Position numbers and translations under genes: made by a program
Origin: an uncultured Prevotella sp.
Lineage (GTDB): Bacteria > Bacteroidota > Bacteroidia > Bacteroidales > Bacteroidaceae
Direction: 5' to 3'
DNA length: 37,090 nt
Assembly: GCA_946614435.1 (NCBI GenBank)
Contig: CAMOGW010000019.1
Coordinates: forward strand, 1-37,090
Shown here: positions 1-6,286 of the stretch, one piece after another
How positions within the stretch are numbered: position 1 is the first letter of the stretch
Layout: every line of letters begins with the position of its first letter
The notes under the pieces: model-generated
Databases searched by the model: none
What the model was told of the DNA's origin: nothing
The model's input: only the letters and a program-made list of their open reading frames with translations

Positions 1-2
1 TG

Positions 3-68
3 CTCGACGAGAAGCTGGGCTACACCGGCCAGAACGTCTATGAGCAGGTGAAGAAACTGTTGGCATAA
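3..68 (+). CDS. C-terminal end of an unidentified protein
   Basis: An open frame enters from the left edge and stops with TAA at 66-68. It encodes about 21 residues ending in VYEQVKKLLA. The helical, lysine-rich tail is typical of a soluble enzyme C-terminus, but too little is present to name the family. The frame is supported by GC-rich codon use like that of the core genes in the window. The upstream portion lies outside the window. Confidence 0.6.
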   Translation, partial: LDEKLGYTGQNVYEQVKKLLA

Positions 69-96
69 TGCTCACACGTTAGATATTTTTACGGAG

Positions 97-130
97 GGAG
101 GCTTGAGTAGTAACATCTACTTAAGTCTCC
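97..130 (+). terminator. 14-bp hairpin after the first gene
   Basis: Arms 97-110 and 117-130 pair over 14 positions (two G-U pairs on the plus strand) around a 6-nt loop. It lies 28 nt after the stop codon at 66-68. There is no immediate T-run, although T-rich sequence follows at about 165-180. It probably terminates or stabilises the upstream transcript; a leader element of the next gene is the alternative. Confidence 0.5.
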
Positions 131-180
131 TCTCTCTTTCCCGAGAGGGCGGGGTATAGGGCGCTTTTCAGCCTTTTTCT

Positions 181-225
181 GTGAACTTTTGCAAACCATT
201 ATCCACATTGCGAACTATTGCAAAC
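181..225 (+). repeat. Direct repeat of 16 bp, period 29
   Basis: GTGAACTTTTGCAAAC at 181-196 and GCGAACTATTGCAAAC at 210-225 match at 14 of 16 positions. They sit directly upstream of the predicted -33 box at 233, roughly where an activator or repressor pair would bind. The operator role is inference. Confidence 0.4.
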
Positions 226-232
226 GGAAATG

Positions 233-264
233 TTTGGGAAGTTCGCTCTTTTCATCTATCTTTG
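233..264 (+). promoter_or_regulatory. Bacteroidetes-type promoter of the membrane-anchored regulator gene
   Basis: A TTTG at 233-236 and TATCTTTG at 257-264 are separated by 20 bp, matching the -33/-7 consensus. Transcription would start about at the ATG at 269, implying a very short or absent leader. This argues against the longer reading frame that starts at 218, upstream of the promoter. Confidence 0.6.
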
Positions 265-268
265 CATC

Positions 269-931
269 ATGAATCAAATGATGACCATACTTACCCAACG
301 GGAGCTCTTCCTTTTAATAATAGGTACGATTACCTATGTGGCACTCTTCGTGGTGACCTGGCAGAACAGCCATCGGAAGATGCTCATGATGCAGGACCGA
401 CTGAACAAGGTGCAGGCGATGCAGAAGAATGAGGACGTGGAAGACAACCGACGGAAAATAGAGGAACTAGAACGACTGATTGCTAAACTGGGGTCGGAAA
501 ACTCTATGCTCAGGCTTGAACTCGAAGAGAAGAAGGCGCGTCTCGACTATGCAAACACGATTGCCCGCATAGAAAGCGAGAAACGCGAACGGGCAGAGGG
601 CGATATATTCGGCTCGGACATCTACTTGAAGATTCAGCGCCTGTTGAACGAAGGTAAGACCCTTGGCGAGGACGATTGGCAGCAGCTGGCCATGCTGGTC
701 GATGGCATCTACACGGGATTTACGGAGAAACTGTACAGTCTCTACCGACTGTCGGCCAATGACTATCACGTGTGCTTGCTTATCAAGGTAAGAATACCGC
801 CGAAGGACATAGCCCTGCTTACGGCTCACTCTAAGGAGAGCGTAGCTACCACGCGAAGCAGGCTCTATCAGAAAATCTTTGGCAAGAAAGGAGCGACCAA
901 GGAGTGGGATGACTTCATCCTGTCACTATAA
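269..931 (+). CDS. Membrane-anchored coiled-coil protein with LuxR-like C-terminal HTH
   Basis: A 220-aa protein. Residues 12-31 form one transmembrane segment, and 36-110 are a charged coiled coil (KIEELERLIAKLGSEN region). The C-terminal part, about 150-210, resembles the helix-turn-helix end of Bacteroidetes tetratricopeptide-type regulators (LSANDYHVCLLIKVRIPPKD, then SVATTRSRLYQKIFGKKGA). No sensor domain is visible beyond the anchor and coiled coil. A membrane-tethered DNA-binding or partner-binding regulator is the simplest reading; the target is unknown. The start at 269 is chosen because the predicted promoter ends at 264; ATG codons at 278 and 281 are also possible. The gene stands alone, 37 nt before the NfeD gene. 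Confidence 0.75.
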   Translation: MNQMMTILTQRELFLLIIGTITYVALFVVTWQNSHRKMLMMQDRLNKVQAMQKNEDVEDNRRKIEELERLIAKLGSENSMLRLELEEKKARLDYANTIARIESEKRERAEGDIFGSDIYLKIQRLLNEGKTLGEDDWQQLAMLVDGIYTGFTEKLYSLYRLSANDYHVCLLIKVRIPPKDIALLTAHSKESVATTRSRLYQKIFGKKGATKEWDDFILSL

Positions 932-968
932 GAACAGAACGTGTAACTTAAAAAAAAATTGAGTAATT

Positions 969-1418
969 ATGATCGAATATCTTTTGGCTAATATGTGGCA
1001 GCTGTGGGCTGTTCTGGCCGTTCTCGGACTTATTCTTGAACTCACTTCGGGCGATTTCTTCATCATGTGTATCGCCATTGGCGCGATGGGCGCAGCTATC
1101 GTCGCCCCCTTCTCCAATATCTACGGACAGTTGGCTGTGTTCGGAGTGGTGAGCCTCTTCAGTCTCTTTCAGGTGCGCCCCTTTGCCTTGCGCTATCTGC
1201 AGCGGAAGGGCAACGACCGGGTGAGCAATGCCGATGCCCTCCTGGGGCGCATCGCTCGTGTGAAAACCACCATTCAGGCTAAGGGTACTGGCTACGTGGC
1301 TATCGACGGCGACCTGTGGAAAGCCGTTTCTGCAGATGATGAAGAGATAGCCGAAGGCACGCGCGTGAAGGTGGTGGGTCGCGAAAGCACTATTGTGACC
1401 GTTGAGAAGATGGATTGA
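969..1418 (+). CDS. NfeD-like membrane protein
   Basis: A 149-aa protein of the short NfeD class. Two to three hydrophobic segments (about 10-26, 30-48 and 52-68) precede a soluble C-terminal OB-fold domain (about 85-148, with LLGRIARVKTTI and GTRVKVVGRES strands). It lacks the N-terminal ClpP-class protease domain of long NfeD proteins. NfeD proteins are usually encoded beside SPFH/stomatin proteins and are thought to work with them in membrane microdomains; the next gene is exactly such a protein. The start ATG at 969 follows an A-rich stretch. The 89-nt gap to the SPFH gene is compatible with one transcript. Confidence 0.85.
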   Translation: MIEYLLANMWQLWAVLAVLGLILELTSGDFFIMCIAIGAMGAAIVAPFSNIYGQLAVFGVVSLFSLFQVRPFALRYLQRKGNDRVSNADALLGRIARVKTTIQAKGTGYVAIDGDLWKAVSADDEEIAEGTRVKVVGRESTIVTVEKMD

Positions 1419-1507
1419 TGAACAATCCAGTCTCGTTCATCTTCAGCATTAACGAGTAATCATTAACTCATTAATAATATTCACCTTATTTAAATCAAAA
1501 AAAACTT

Positions 1508-2461
1508 ATGGATTTTACATTTTATTTCTTTCTGGTTCTTGCCCTCGCAGCTGTTGTGCTGGTAAAGAAGGCGCTCCTGATTATTCCTCAATCGGAGACA
1601 AAAATTATTGAACGTCTGGGAAGGTATCACGACACACTGGCCGCTGGCGTGAACTTCATCATCCCCTTCATTGACAATGCCAAGAGCATTGTGGTGCTCA
1701 ATCACGGGCGCTACTCTTATTCCTCAACGATTGACTTGCGTGAGCAGGTCTATGACTTCCCCTCGCAAAACGTAATCACGAAGGATAACATCCAGATGGA
1801 GATCAACGCGCTGCTCTACTTCCAGATTATGGACCCTTACAAGGCTGCCTACGAAATCAGCAACCTGCCAAATGCCATAGAGAAGCTGACGCAGACCACG
1901 CTTCGTAACATCATCGGTGAGATGGAGCTTGACGAGACCCTTACCTCGCGCGATACTATTAACAATAAGCTGCGCCTCGTGCTCGACGATGCCACCGACA
2001 AGTGGGGCGTAAAGGTGAACCGCGTAGAGCTGCAGGACATCACGCCTCCTGCCACCGTGCTGAACGCAATGGAGAAGCAGATGCAGGCAGAACGTAACAA
2101 GCGTGCACAGATTCTGACCTCAGAGGGTGAGAAGGCTGCCGAGATCCTGGCTTCGGAAGGTGAGAAGACCGCCATGATCAACCGCGCTGAGGCTGCCAAG
2201 CAGCAGGCCATCCTCACGGCTGAAGGTGAGGCACAGGCTCGTATTCGCAAAGCCGAGGCTGAGGCACAGGCCATCGAACTCATCACGCAAGCCGTGGGCA
2301 AGAGCTCGAATCCTGCCAACTATCTGCTGGCTCAGAAGTACATTCAGATGCTGCAGGAGCTGGCTACGGGCGACAAGACGAAGACCGTCTATCTGCCTTA
2401 CGAGGCTACCAACCTCATGGGCTCTATCGGAGGCATCAAGGATCTGTTCAAGACTGAGTAG
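1508..2461 (+). CDS. SPFH/band 7 (stomatin/QmcA-like) membrane protein
   Basis: A 317-aa protein. An N-terminal membrane anchor (residues about 3-20) is followed by the SPFH domain, about 25-190 (PQSETKIIERLGRYHDTLAAG start; DLREQVYDFPSQNVITKDN). A long alanine/glutamate-rich coiled coil comes next, about 190-270, with repeated EGEKAA and EAEAQA blocks. Members oligomerise into large ring assemblies on the inner membrane and act as scaffolds or modulators of membrane proteases such as FtsH. Pairing with the NfeD protein upstream supports this role. Length and layout are normal for the QmcA/stomatin group. Confidence 0.88.
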   Translation: MDFTFYFFLVLALAAVVLVKKALLIIPQSETKIIERLGRYHDTLAAGVNFIIPFIDNAKSIVVLNHGRYSYSSTIDLREQVYDFPSQNVITKDNIQMEINALLYFQIMDPYKAAYEISNLPNAIEKLTQTTLRNIIGEMELDETLTSRDTINNKLRLVLDDATDKWGVKVNRVELQDITPPATVLNAMEKQMQAERNKRAQILTSEGEKAAEILASEGEKTAMINRAEAAKQQAILTAEGEAQARIRKAEAEAQAIELITQAVGKSSNPANYLLAQKYIQMLQELATGDKTKTVYLPYEATNLMGSIGGIKDLFKTE

Positions 2462-2521
2462 CACCACAGCGAAGCTCATAGGGCTTATAGTGCTTATAAG
2501 GTTTATAGGGCTTCTGTTTGC

Positions 2522-2546
2522 AAAGCCTACGTGACAGGTAGGCTTT
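2522..2546 (+). terminator. 9-bp hairpin after the SPFH gene
   Basis: AAAGCCTAC (2522-2530) and GTAGGCTTT (2538-2546) are exact inverse complements around a 7-nt loop, 61 nt after the SPFH stop codon. No long T-run follows. It is probably the end of the NfeD/SPFH transcript. The stretch before it (about 2475-2515) is a degenerate run of GGCTTATAG-like words. Confidence 0.5.
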
Positions 2547-2583
2547 CAGACCGCAAAAAAAATATAAATAACAATTCGGAGCC

Positions 2584-2614
2584 ATTGATATAAAGATTAT
2601 TATTTGTATTTTTG
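2584..2614 (+). promoter_or_regulatory. pgk promoter
   Basis: ATTG at 2584-2587 and TATTTTTG at 2607-2614 with a 19-bp spacer fit the Bacteroidetes -33/-7 pattern. It lies 52 nt before the pgk ATG at 2667. Confidence 0.65.
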
Positions 2615-2666
2615 CGTTCTAAAATTAGAATTTTTTACATCTATATTTTTAACAGAAAAAAAGACT

Positions 2667-3938
2667 ATGACAATCAACGAGTTTAATTTCGCCGGTAAGA
2701 AGGCGATTGTGCGTGTAGATTTCAACGTGCCCCTCGATGAGAATGGCAAGATTACAGACGACACCCGTATTCGCGGTGCTCTGCCCACGCTGAAGAAGAT
2801 TCTGGCTGACGGTGGTGCTGTCATCATCATGAGCCACATGGGCAAGCCCAAAGGAAAGGTGAACCCCAAACTGTCGCTCGGACAGATTCGTGAGGCTGTG
2901 GAGAAGGCTCTGGGCGTGCCCGTAGCTTTCGCTCCCGACTGCGCTAAGGCTGCCGATGCTGCCAAGGCTCTGAAGATGGGCGAGGCTCTGCTGCTCGAGA
3001 ACCTGCGCTACTATCCCGAAGAGGAAGGCAAGCCCGTGGGCATCGAGAAGACCGATCCTGCCTACGATGCTGCCAAGAAGGAGATGAAGAGCCGCCAGAA
3101 GGACTTCGCAAAAACACTGGCCAGCTATGCTGACTGCTATGTGATGGATGCCTTCGGTACTGCTCACCGCAAGCACGCTTCTACTGCCGTTATTGCCGAC
3201 TACTTCGATGCCGACAACAAGATGCTGGGTCTGCTCATGGAGAAAGAGGTGACCGCTGTTGACAACGTACTGTCGAACATCAAGCGTCCGTTCGTAGCCA
3301 TCATGGGTGGTTCGAAGGTGTCTTCAAAGATTGGTATCATCGAGAACCTGCTGGGTAAGGTAGATAAGCTCATCCTCTGCGGTGGCATGACCTATACCTT
3401 TGCAAAGGCTCATAACGGCGAGATTGGTGAGTCAATCGTTGAGCTCGATAAGCTCGATGTGGCTCTGGGCGTTGAGGAACTGGCCAAGAAGAACGGAGTA
3501 GAGCTGGTGCTCGGAAGCGACTGCACAGCTACTAACGGTCTGGACTTCGGGACGATGACTGTTAAACCCGGTGCAGAGATTATCACTTGTCCAGCAACCA
3601 AAGTTCCTGCTGGCTTCGAGGGTGTTGATGCTGGTCCTGAGAGCCAGAAGGCTTTCGCCAAGGCTATTGAAGGTGCAAAGACCATCCTGTGGAACGGTCC
3701 CGCCGGTGTGTTCGAGTGCGACGAGTTCACCGCAGGTAGCCGCGCTATTGGCGAGGCTATCGCCAAGGCTACTGCCGAGGGCGCATTCTCTCTGATTGGT
3801 GGTGGCGACTCAGTGGCTTGTGTCAACAAGTTCGGTCTGGCCGATCAGGTGAGCTACATCTCTACTGGTGGTGGTGCTCTGCTCGAGGCTATCGAGGGTA
3901 AGGTGCTTCCCGGTGTGGCAGCTATCAAGGGCGAGTAA
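2667..3938 (+). CDS. pgk: Phosphoglycerate kinase
   Basis: A 423-aa glycolytic enzyme that interconverts 1,3-bisphosphoglycerate + ADP and 3-phosphoglycerate + ATP. The N-terminal substrate-binding domain shows [13 protein letters not shown] and [16 protein letters not shown]. The hinge and C-terminal nucleotide domain show [23 protein letters not shown] and the ADP-binding [14 protein letters not shown] near the end. The frame is open from 2604, but the true start is the ATG at 2667: it begins the conserved N-terminus, and the promoter -7 box at 2607-2614 would lie inside the longer frame. Length is normal. The gene is monocistronic, with its own promoter and terminator. Confidence 0.97.
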   Translation: MTINEFNFAGKKAIVRVDFNVPLDENGKITDDTRIRGALPTLKKILADGGAVIIMSHMGKPKGKVNPKLSLGQIREAVEKALGVPVAFAPDCAKAADAAKALKMGEALLLENLRYYPEEEGKPVGIEKTDPAYDAAKKEMKSRQKDFAKTLASYADCYVMDAFGTAHRKHASTAVIADYFDADNKMLGLLMEKEVTAVDNVLSNIKRPFVAIMGGSKVSSKIGIIENLLGKVDKLILCGGMTYTFAKAHNGEIGESIVELDKLDVALGVEELAKKNGVELVLGSDCTATNGLDFGTMTVKPGAEIITCPATKVPAGFEGVDAGPESQKAFAKAIEGAKTILWNGPAGVFECDEFTAGSRAIGEAIAKATAEGAFSLIGGGDSVACVNKFGLADQVSYISTGGGALLEAIEGKVLPGVAAIKGE

Positions 3939-3970
3939 TCTGAATCAGATTTCCGCTTTCATACATAAGA

Positions 3971-4007
3971 AAGGCGACATTCGTTACTGAATGCCGCCTT
4001 CTTTTTA
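3971..4007 (+). terminator. pgk terminator
   Basis: Arms 3971-3982 and 3989-4000 pair over 12 positions with one mismatch, followed by a T-run at 4002-4006. It lies 32 nt after the pgk stop. Its 3' arm is built from one of the TTACTGAATGCCG copies that also form the end of the convergent pyrF gene. Confidence 0.8.
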
Positions 4008-4060
4008 TTACTGAATGTCGTTTTTTCTATTACTGAATGCCTTCTTGTTACTGAATGCCG
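3984..4060. repeat. Four spaced copies of the pyrF 3' end
   Basis: TTACTGAATGCCG or a close variant occurs at 3984-3996, 4008-4020, 4030-4041 and 4048-4060. The last copy is the coding end of pyrF on the minus strand (Gly-Ile-Gln-stop). The other three lie beyond its stop codon at spacings of 24, 22 and 18 bp. This looks like local duplication of a gene end. Confidence 0.7.
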
Positions 4061-4878
4061 ACTTTCATGAGTTCCTGAGCCATTTCCTGTTGCAGTTCTC
4101 GTGCTTTGATGCCAGCCACCTCGGCAAAGTTGTCGTCGCTTGAGGCAAAGATGATGCCACGGCTGGAGTTGACGAGCAGTCCGCAGTCCTTTGTCATGCC
4201 GTACTTGCACACTTCCTGAAGCGAACCGCCTTGTGCGCCCACGCCAGGCACCAGCAGGAAGTGGCTGGGGGCTGCGCGACGAATGTCCTCGAACATGCGG
4301 CCTTGGGTGGCACCCACCACGAACATCATGTTCTCGTCGGTTCCCCATTGCTGACAGGTCTTCAGCACTTTCTCAAACAGTCGTTCGCCGTTCTTGTCCT
4401 CCATCAGTTGAAAGTCGTGCGACCCCTTATTGCTGGTGAGTGCCAGCACGATGACCCATTTGCCATCATACTGCAGGAAGGGAGTGATGGAGTCTTCGCC
4501 CATGTAGGGAGCTACGGTGAGTGCGTCGATGTCGTATTCCTCAAAGAAAGTTCGGGCATACATCTGACTGGTGTTGCCGATATCACCGCGCTTGGCATCG
4601 GCAATAATCAGGTGGTGGGGATAGTTCTCCTTCAGATAGTTGCAGGTCTTCACAAAAGATTCCATGCCCTTCAGGCCGAAAGCCTCATAGAAAGCCAGAT
4701 TGGGCTTGTAAGCCACACAGTAGGGGGCAGTAGCATCAATAATGGCCTTGTTGAATTCGAAGACGGGGTCTTGCAAGTTGAAGACACACTTTGGCATCTT
4801 CTTCGGGTCGGTATCCAGTCCTACGCACAGGAATGAGCGCTTCTGTCTGATTTGTTGTATGAGCTCTTGTCTTGTCAT
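4048..4878 (-). CDS. pyrF: Orotidine 5'-phosphate decarboxylase
   Basis: A 276-aa enzyme of the last step of UMP synthesis (OMP to UMP + CO2). It belongs to the longer class of OMP decarboxylase, also seen in actinobacteria and Bacteroidetes. The N-terminus [14 protein letters not shown] binds substrate. The catalytic D-x-K-x-x-D is DAKRGD at residues 94-99. The phosphate-binding region near the C-terminus contains [15 protein letters not shown] and VNSSRGI. It is the second gene of a prfA-pyrF operon, 18 nt downstream of prfA. Its 3' end is the source of a short repeat series that overlaps the pgk terminator. Confidence 0.96.
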   Translation of the reverse strand: MTRQELIQQIRQKRSFLCVGLDTDPKKMPKCVFNLQDPVFEFNKAIIDATAPYCVAYKPNLAFYEAFGLKGMESFVKTCNYLKENYPHHLIIADAKRGDIGNTSQMYARTFFEEYDIDALTVAPYMGEDSITPFLQYDGKWVIVLALTSNKGSHDFQLMEDKNGERLFEKVLKTCQQWGTDENMMFVVGATQGRMFEDIRRAAPSHFLLVPGVGAQGGSLQEVCKYGMTKDCGLLVNSSRGIIFASSDDNFAEVAGIKARELQQEMAQELMKVGIQ

Positions 4879-4896
4879 TGTGATATGTTTTTGGGG

Positions 4897-6012
4897 TTAA
4901 AGTTCGCTTTCCTTCATGCGCTCTGCATTCTCCGCCACGGTGAGCGCATCGATCATGGCCTGAATGTCGCCTCCGAGAAATCCCTGCAGGTCGTGGGTGG
5001 TGTAGCCGATGCGATGGTCCGTCACGCGGCCTTGTGGAAAATTGTAGGTGCGAATCTTGGCTGAGCGGTCGCCAGTGCTCACGAGGGTCTTGCGTCGCGA
5101 GGCAATATCGTCAACATACTTCTGGTGCTCCTTATCATATATGAAGGTGTAGAGACGGCTCAGGGCACGCTCCTTGTTCTTGGGCTGGTCGCGCGTCTCG
5201 GTACACTCAATCAGGATTTCTTCCGTCTCGCCCGTGTTTGGATTCTTCCACATGTAGCGCAGGCGAACACCCGATTCCACCTTGTTCACGTTCTGTCCTC
5301 CTGCACCGCTGCTTCTGAAGGTGTCCCATTTTATTTCGCCTTCGTTGATGTGCACCTCGAACTTGTCGGCCTCGGGCAGCACGGCTACGGTGGCAGCCGA
5401 AGTGTGCATGCGCCCTTGCGTCTCGGTGGCAGGTACACGTTGCACGCGATGCACGCCCGATTCGTATTTCAGCGTGCCATAGACATCGGCTCCGCTCACG
5501 GCAAAGTCTATCTCCTTATAGCCGCCCACGGCACCTTCGCTCACGCTGGTAATGCTGAGCTGCCAACCCTTTGAGTCGCAGTAGTTCTTATACATCTTGA
5601 ACAGGTCGCCTGCAAACAGGCAAGCCTCGTCGCCGCCTGTGCCTGCGCGTATCTCCATCTGCACGTTCTTTGCATCCTCTGGGTCTTTCGGAATGAGGGC
5701 AATCTTGATTTCCTCTTCCAGTTTGGGCTGCATAGCCTCGTTCTCGGCCAGCTCCTCGCGTGCCATCTCCTTCATCTCGGGATCGTCCTCGTTGGCCAAG
5801 ATGTCCTTGGCCTCCTTGATGGAGTTCAGGCAGTTGATGTACCGCTTGCGGGCATCCATGATGTCCGACAGGTCCTTATACTCCTTTGTAAGTTTCACGA
5901 ATCGCTGCTGGTCGCCTATCACGTTCGGGTCGGTAATCAGGGTCGATACCTCCTCGAATCGGCTTTCCAGTCCGTCCAGTTTCTGTAAAATGCTGTTTTC
6001 TGTTTCTGCCAT
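4897..6012 (-). CDS. prfA: Peptide chain release factor 1
   Basis: A 371-aa class I release factor that recognises UAA and UAG and triggers peptide release. The stop-codon-reading tripeptide is PAT at residues 194-196 (VQRVPATETQGR), which marks RF1 rather than RF2. The catalytic GGQ is at 238-240 (SSGAGGQNVNK). The N-terminal helical domain (1-110) is intact and the length is slightly above average. The start ATG at 6012 follows a well-formed promoter (6037-6068), giving a leader of about 20 nt. It is co-transcribed with pyrF. Confidence 0.97.
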   Translation of the reverse strand: MAETENSILQKLDGLESRFEEVSTLITDPNVIGDQQRFVKLTKEYKDLSDIMDARKRYINCLNSIKEAKDILANEDDPEMKEMAREELAENEAMQPKLEEEIKIALIPKDPEDAKNVQMEIRAGTGGDEACLFAGDLFKMYKNYCDSKGWQLSITSVSEGAVGGYKEIDFAVSGADVYGTLKYESGVHRVQRVPATETQGRMHTSAATVAVLPEADKFEVHINEGEIKWDTFRSSGAGGQNVNKVESGVRLRYMWKNPNTGETEEILIECTETRDQPKNKERALSRLYTFIYDKEHQKYVDDIASRRKTLVSTGDRSAKIRTYNFPQGRVTDHRIGYTTHDLQGFLGGDIQAMIDALTVAENAERMKESEL

Positions 6013-6036
6013 AATCTAACTTCTCTGTTTTGGCTG

Positions 6037-6068
6037 CAAAGGTACGACAAAAACGAGAGAAGAGCAAA
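6037..6068 (-). promoter_or_regulatory. prfA-pyrF promoter
   Basis: Read on the minus strand, TTTG (6068-6065) and TACCTTTG (6044-6037) are spaced by 20 bp, a near-perfect Bacteroidetes promoter. It places the transcription start about 20 nt before the prfA ATG. Confidence 0.75.
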
Positions 6069-6154
6069 CGAAATGTCTTTAAAAATCAAAACACCTTTCG
6101 TCTTTTTCTGCTTTTCCTGCCTATTGTTTTTCGTTGTTTTATCGTCATTTTTGC

Positions 6155-6203
6155 CCGATGCGTTTAACGGCTTGTTAAACGCATCGGACAGCCCGTCCGA
6201 TGC
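6155..6203. repeat. Two overlapping, mutually exclusive hairpins
   Basis: Arm A (6155-6168) and arm B (6174-6187) are exact 14-bp inverse complements with a 5-nt loop. The 3' part of B plus flank (6181-6189) is also an exact 9-bp inverse complement of arm C (6195-6203). B can pair with A or C but not both. The element lies between the end of addB and the prfA promoter. No adjacent T-run is present on either strand. Possible roles are an RNA end for addAB, a switch, or a dispersed palindromic repeat. Confidence 0.7.
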
Positions 6204-6286
6204 ATCTGTCTCAGGAGTAAATTCACAATGCATTTCAGAAGGGTAAATTCAAGTTGGACGATGTCGAGCAAAAGGAGTGGAGATGC

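Noticed and set aside
218..268. N-terminal extension of the membrane-anchored regulator
   Set aside because: The extension contains the predicted promoter, and the conserved-looking part begins after the membrane segment.
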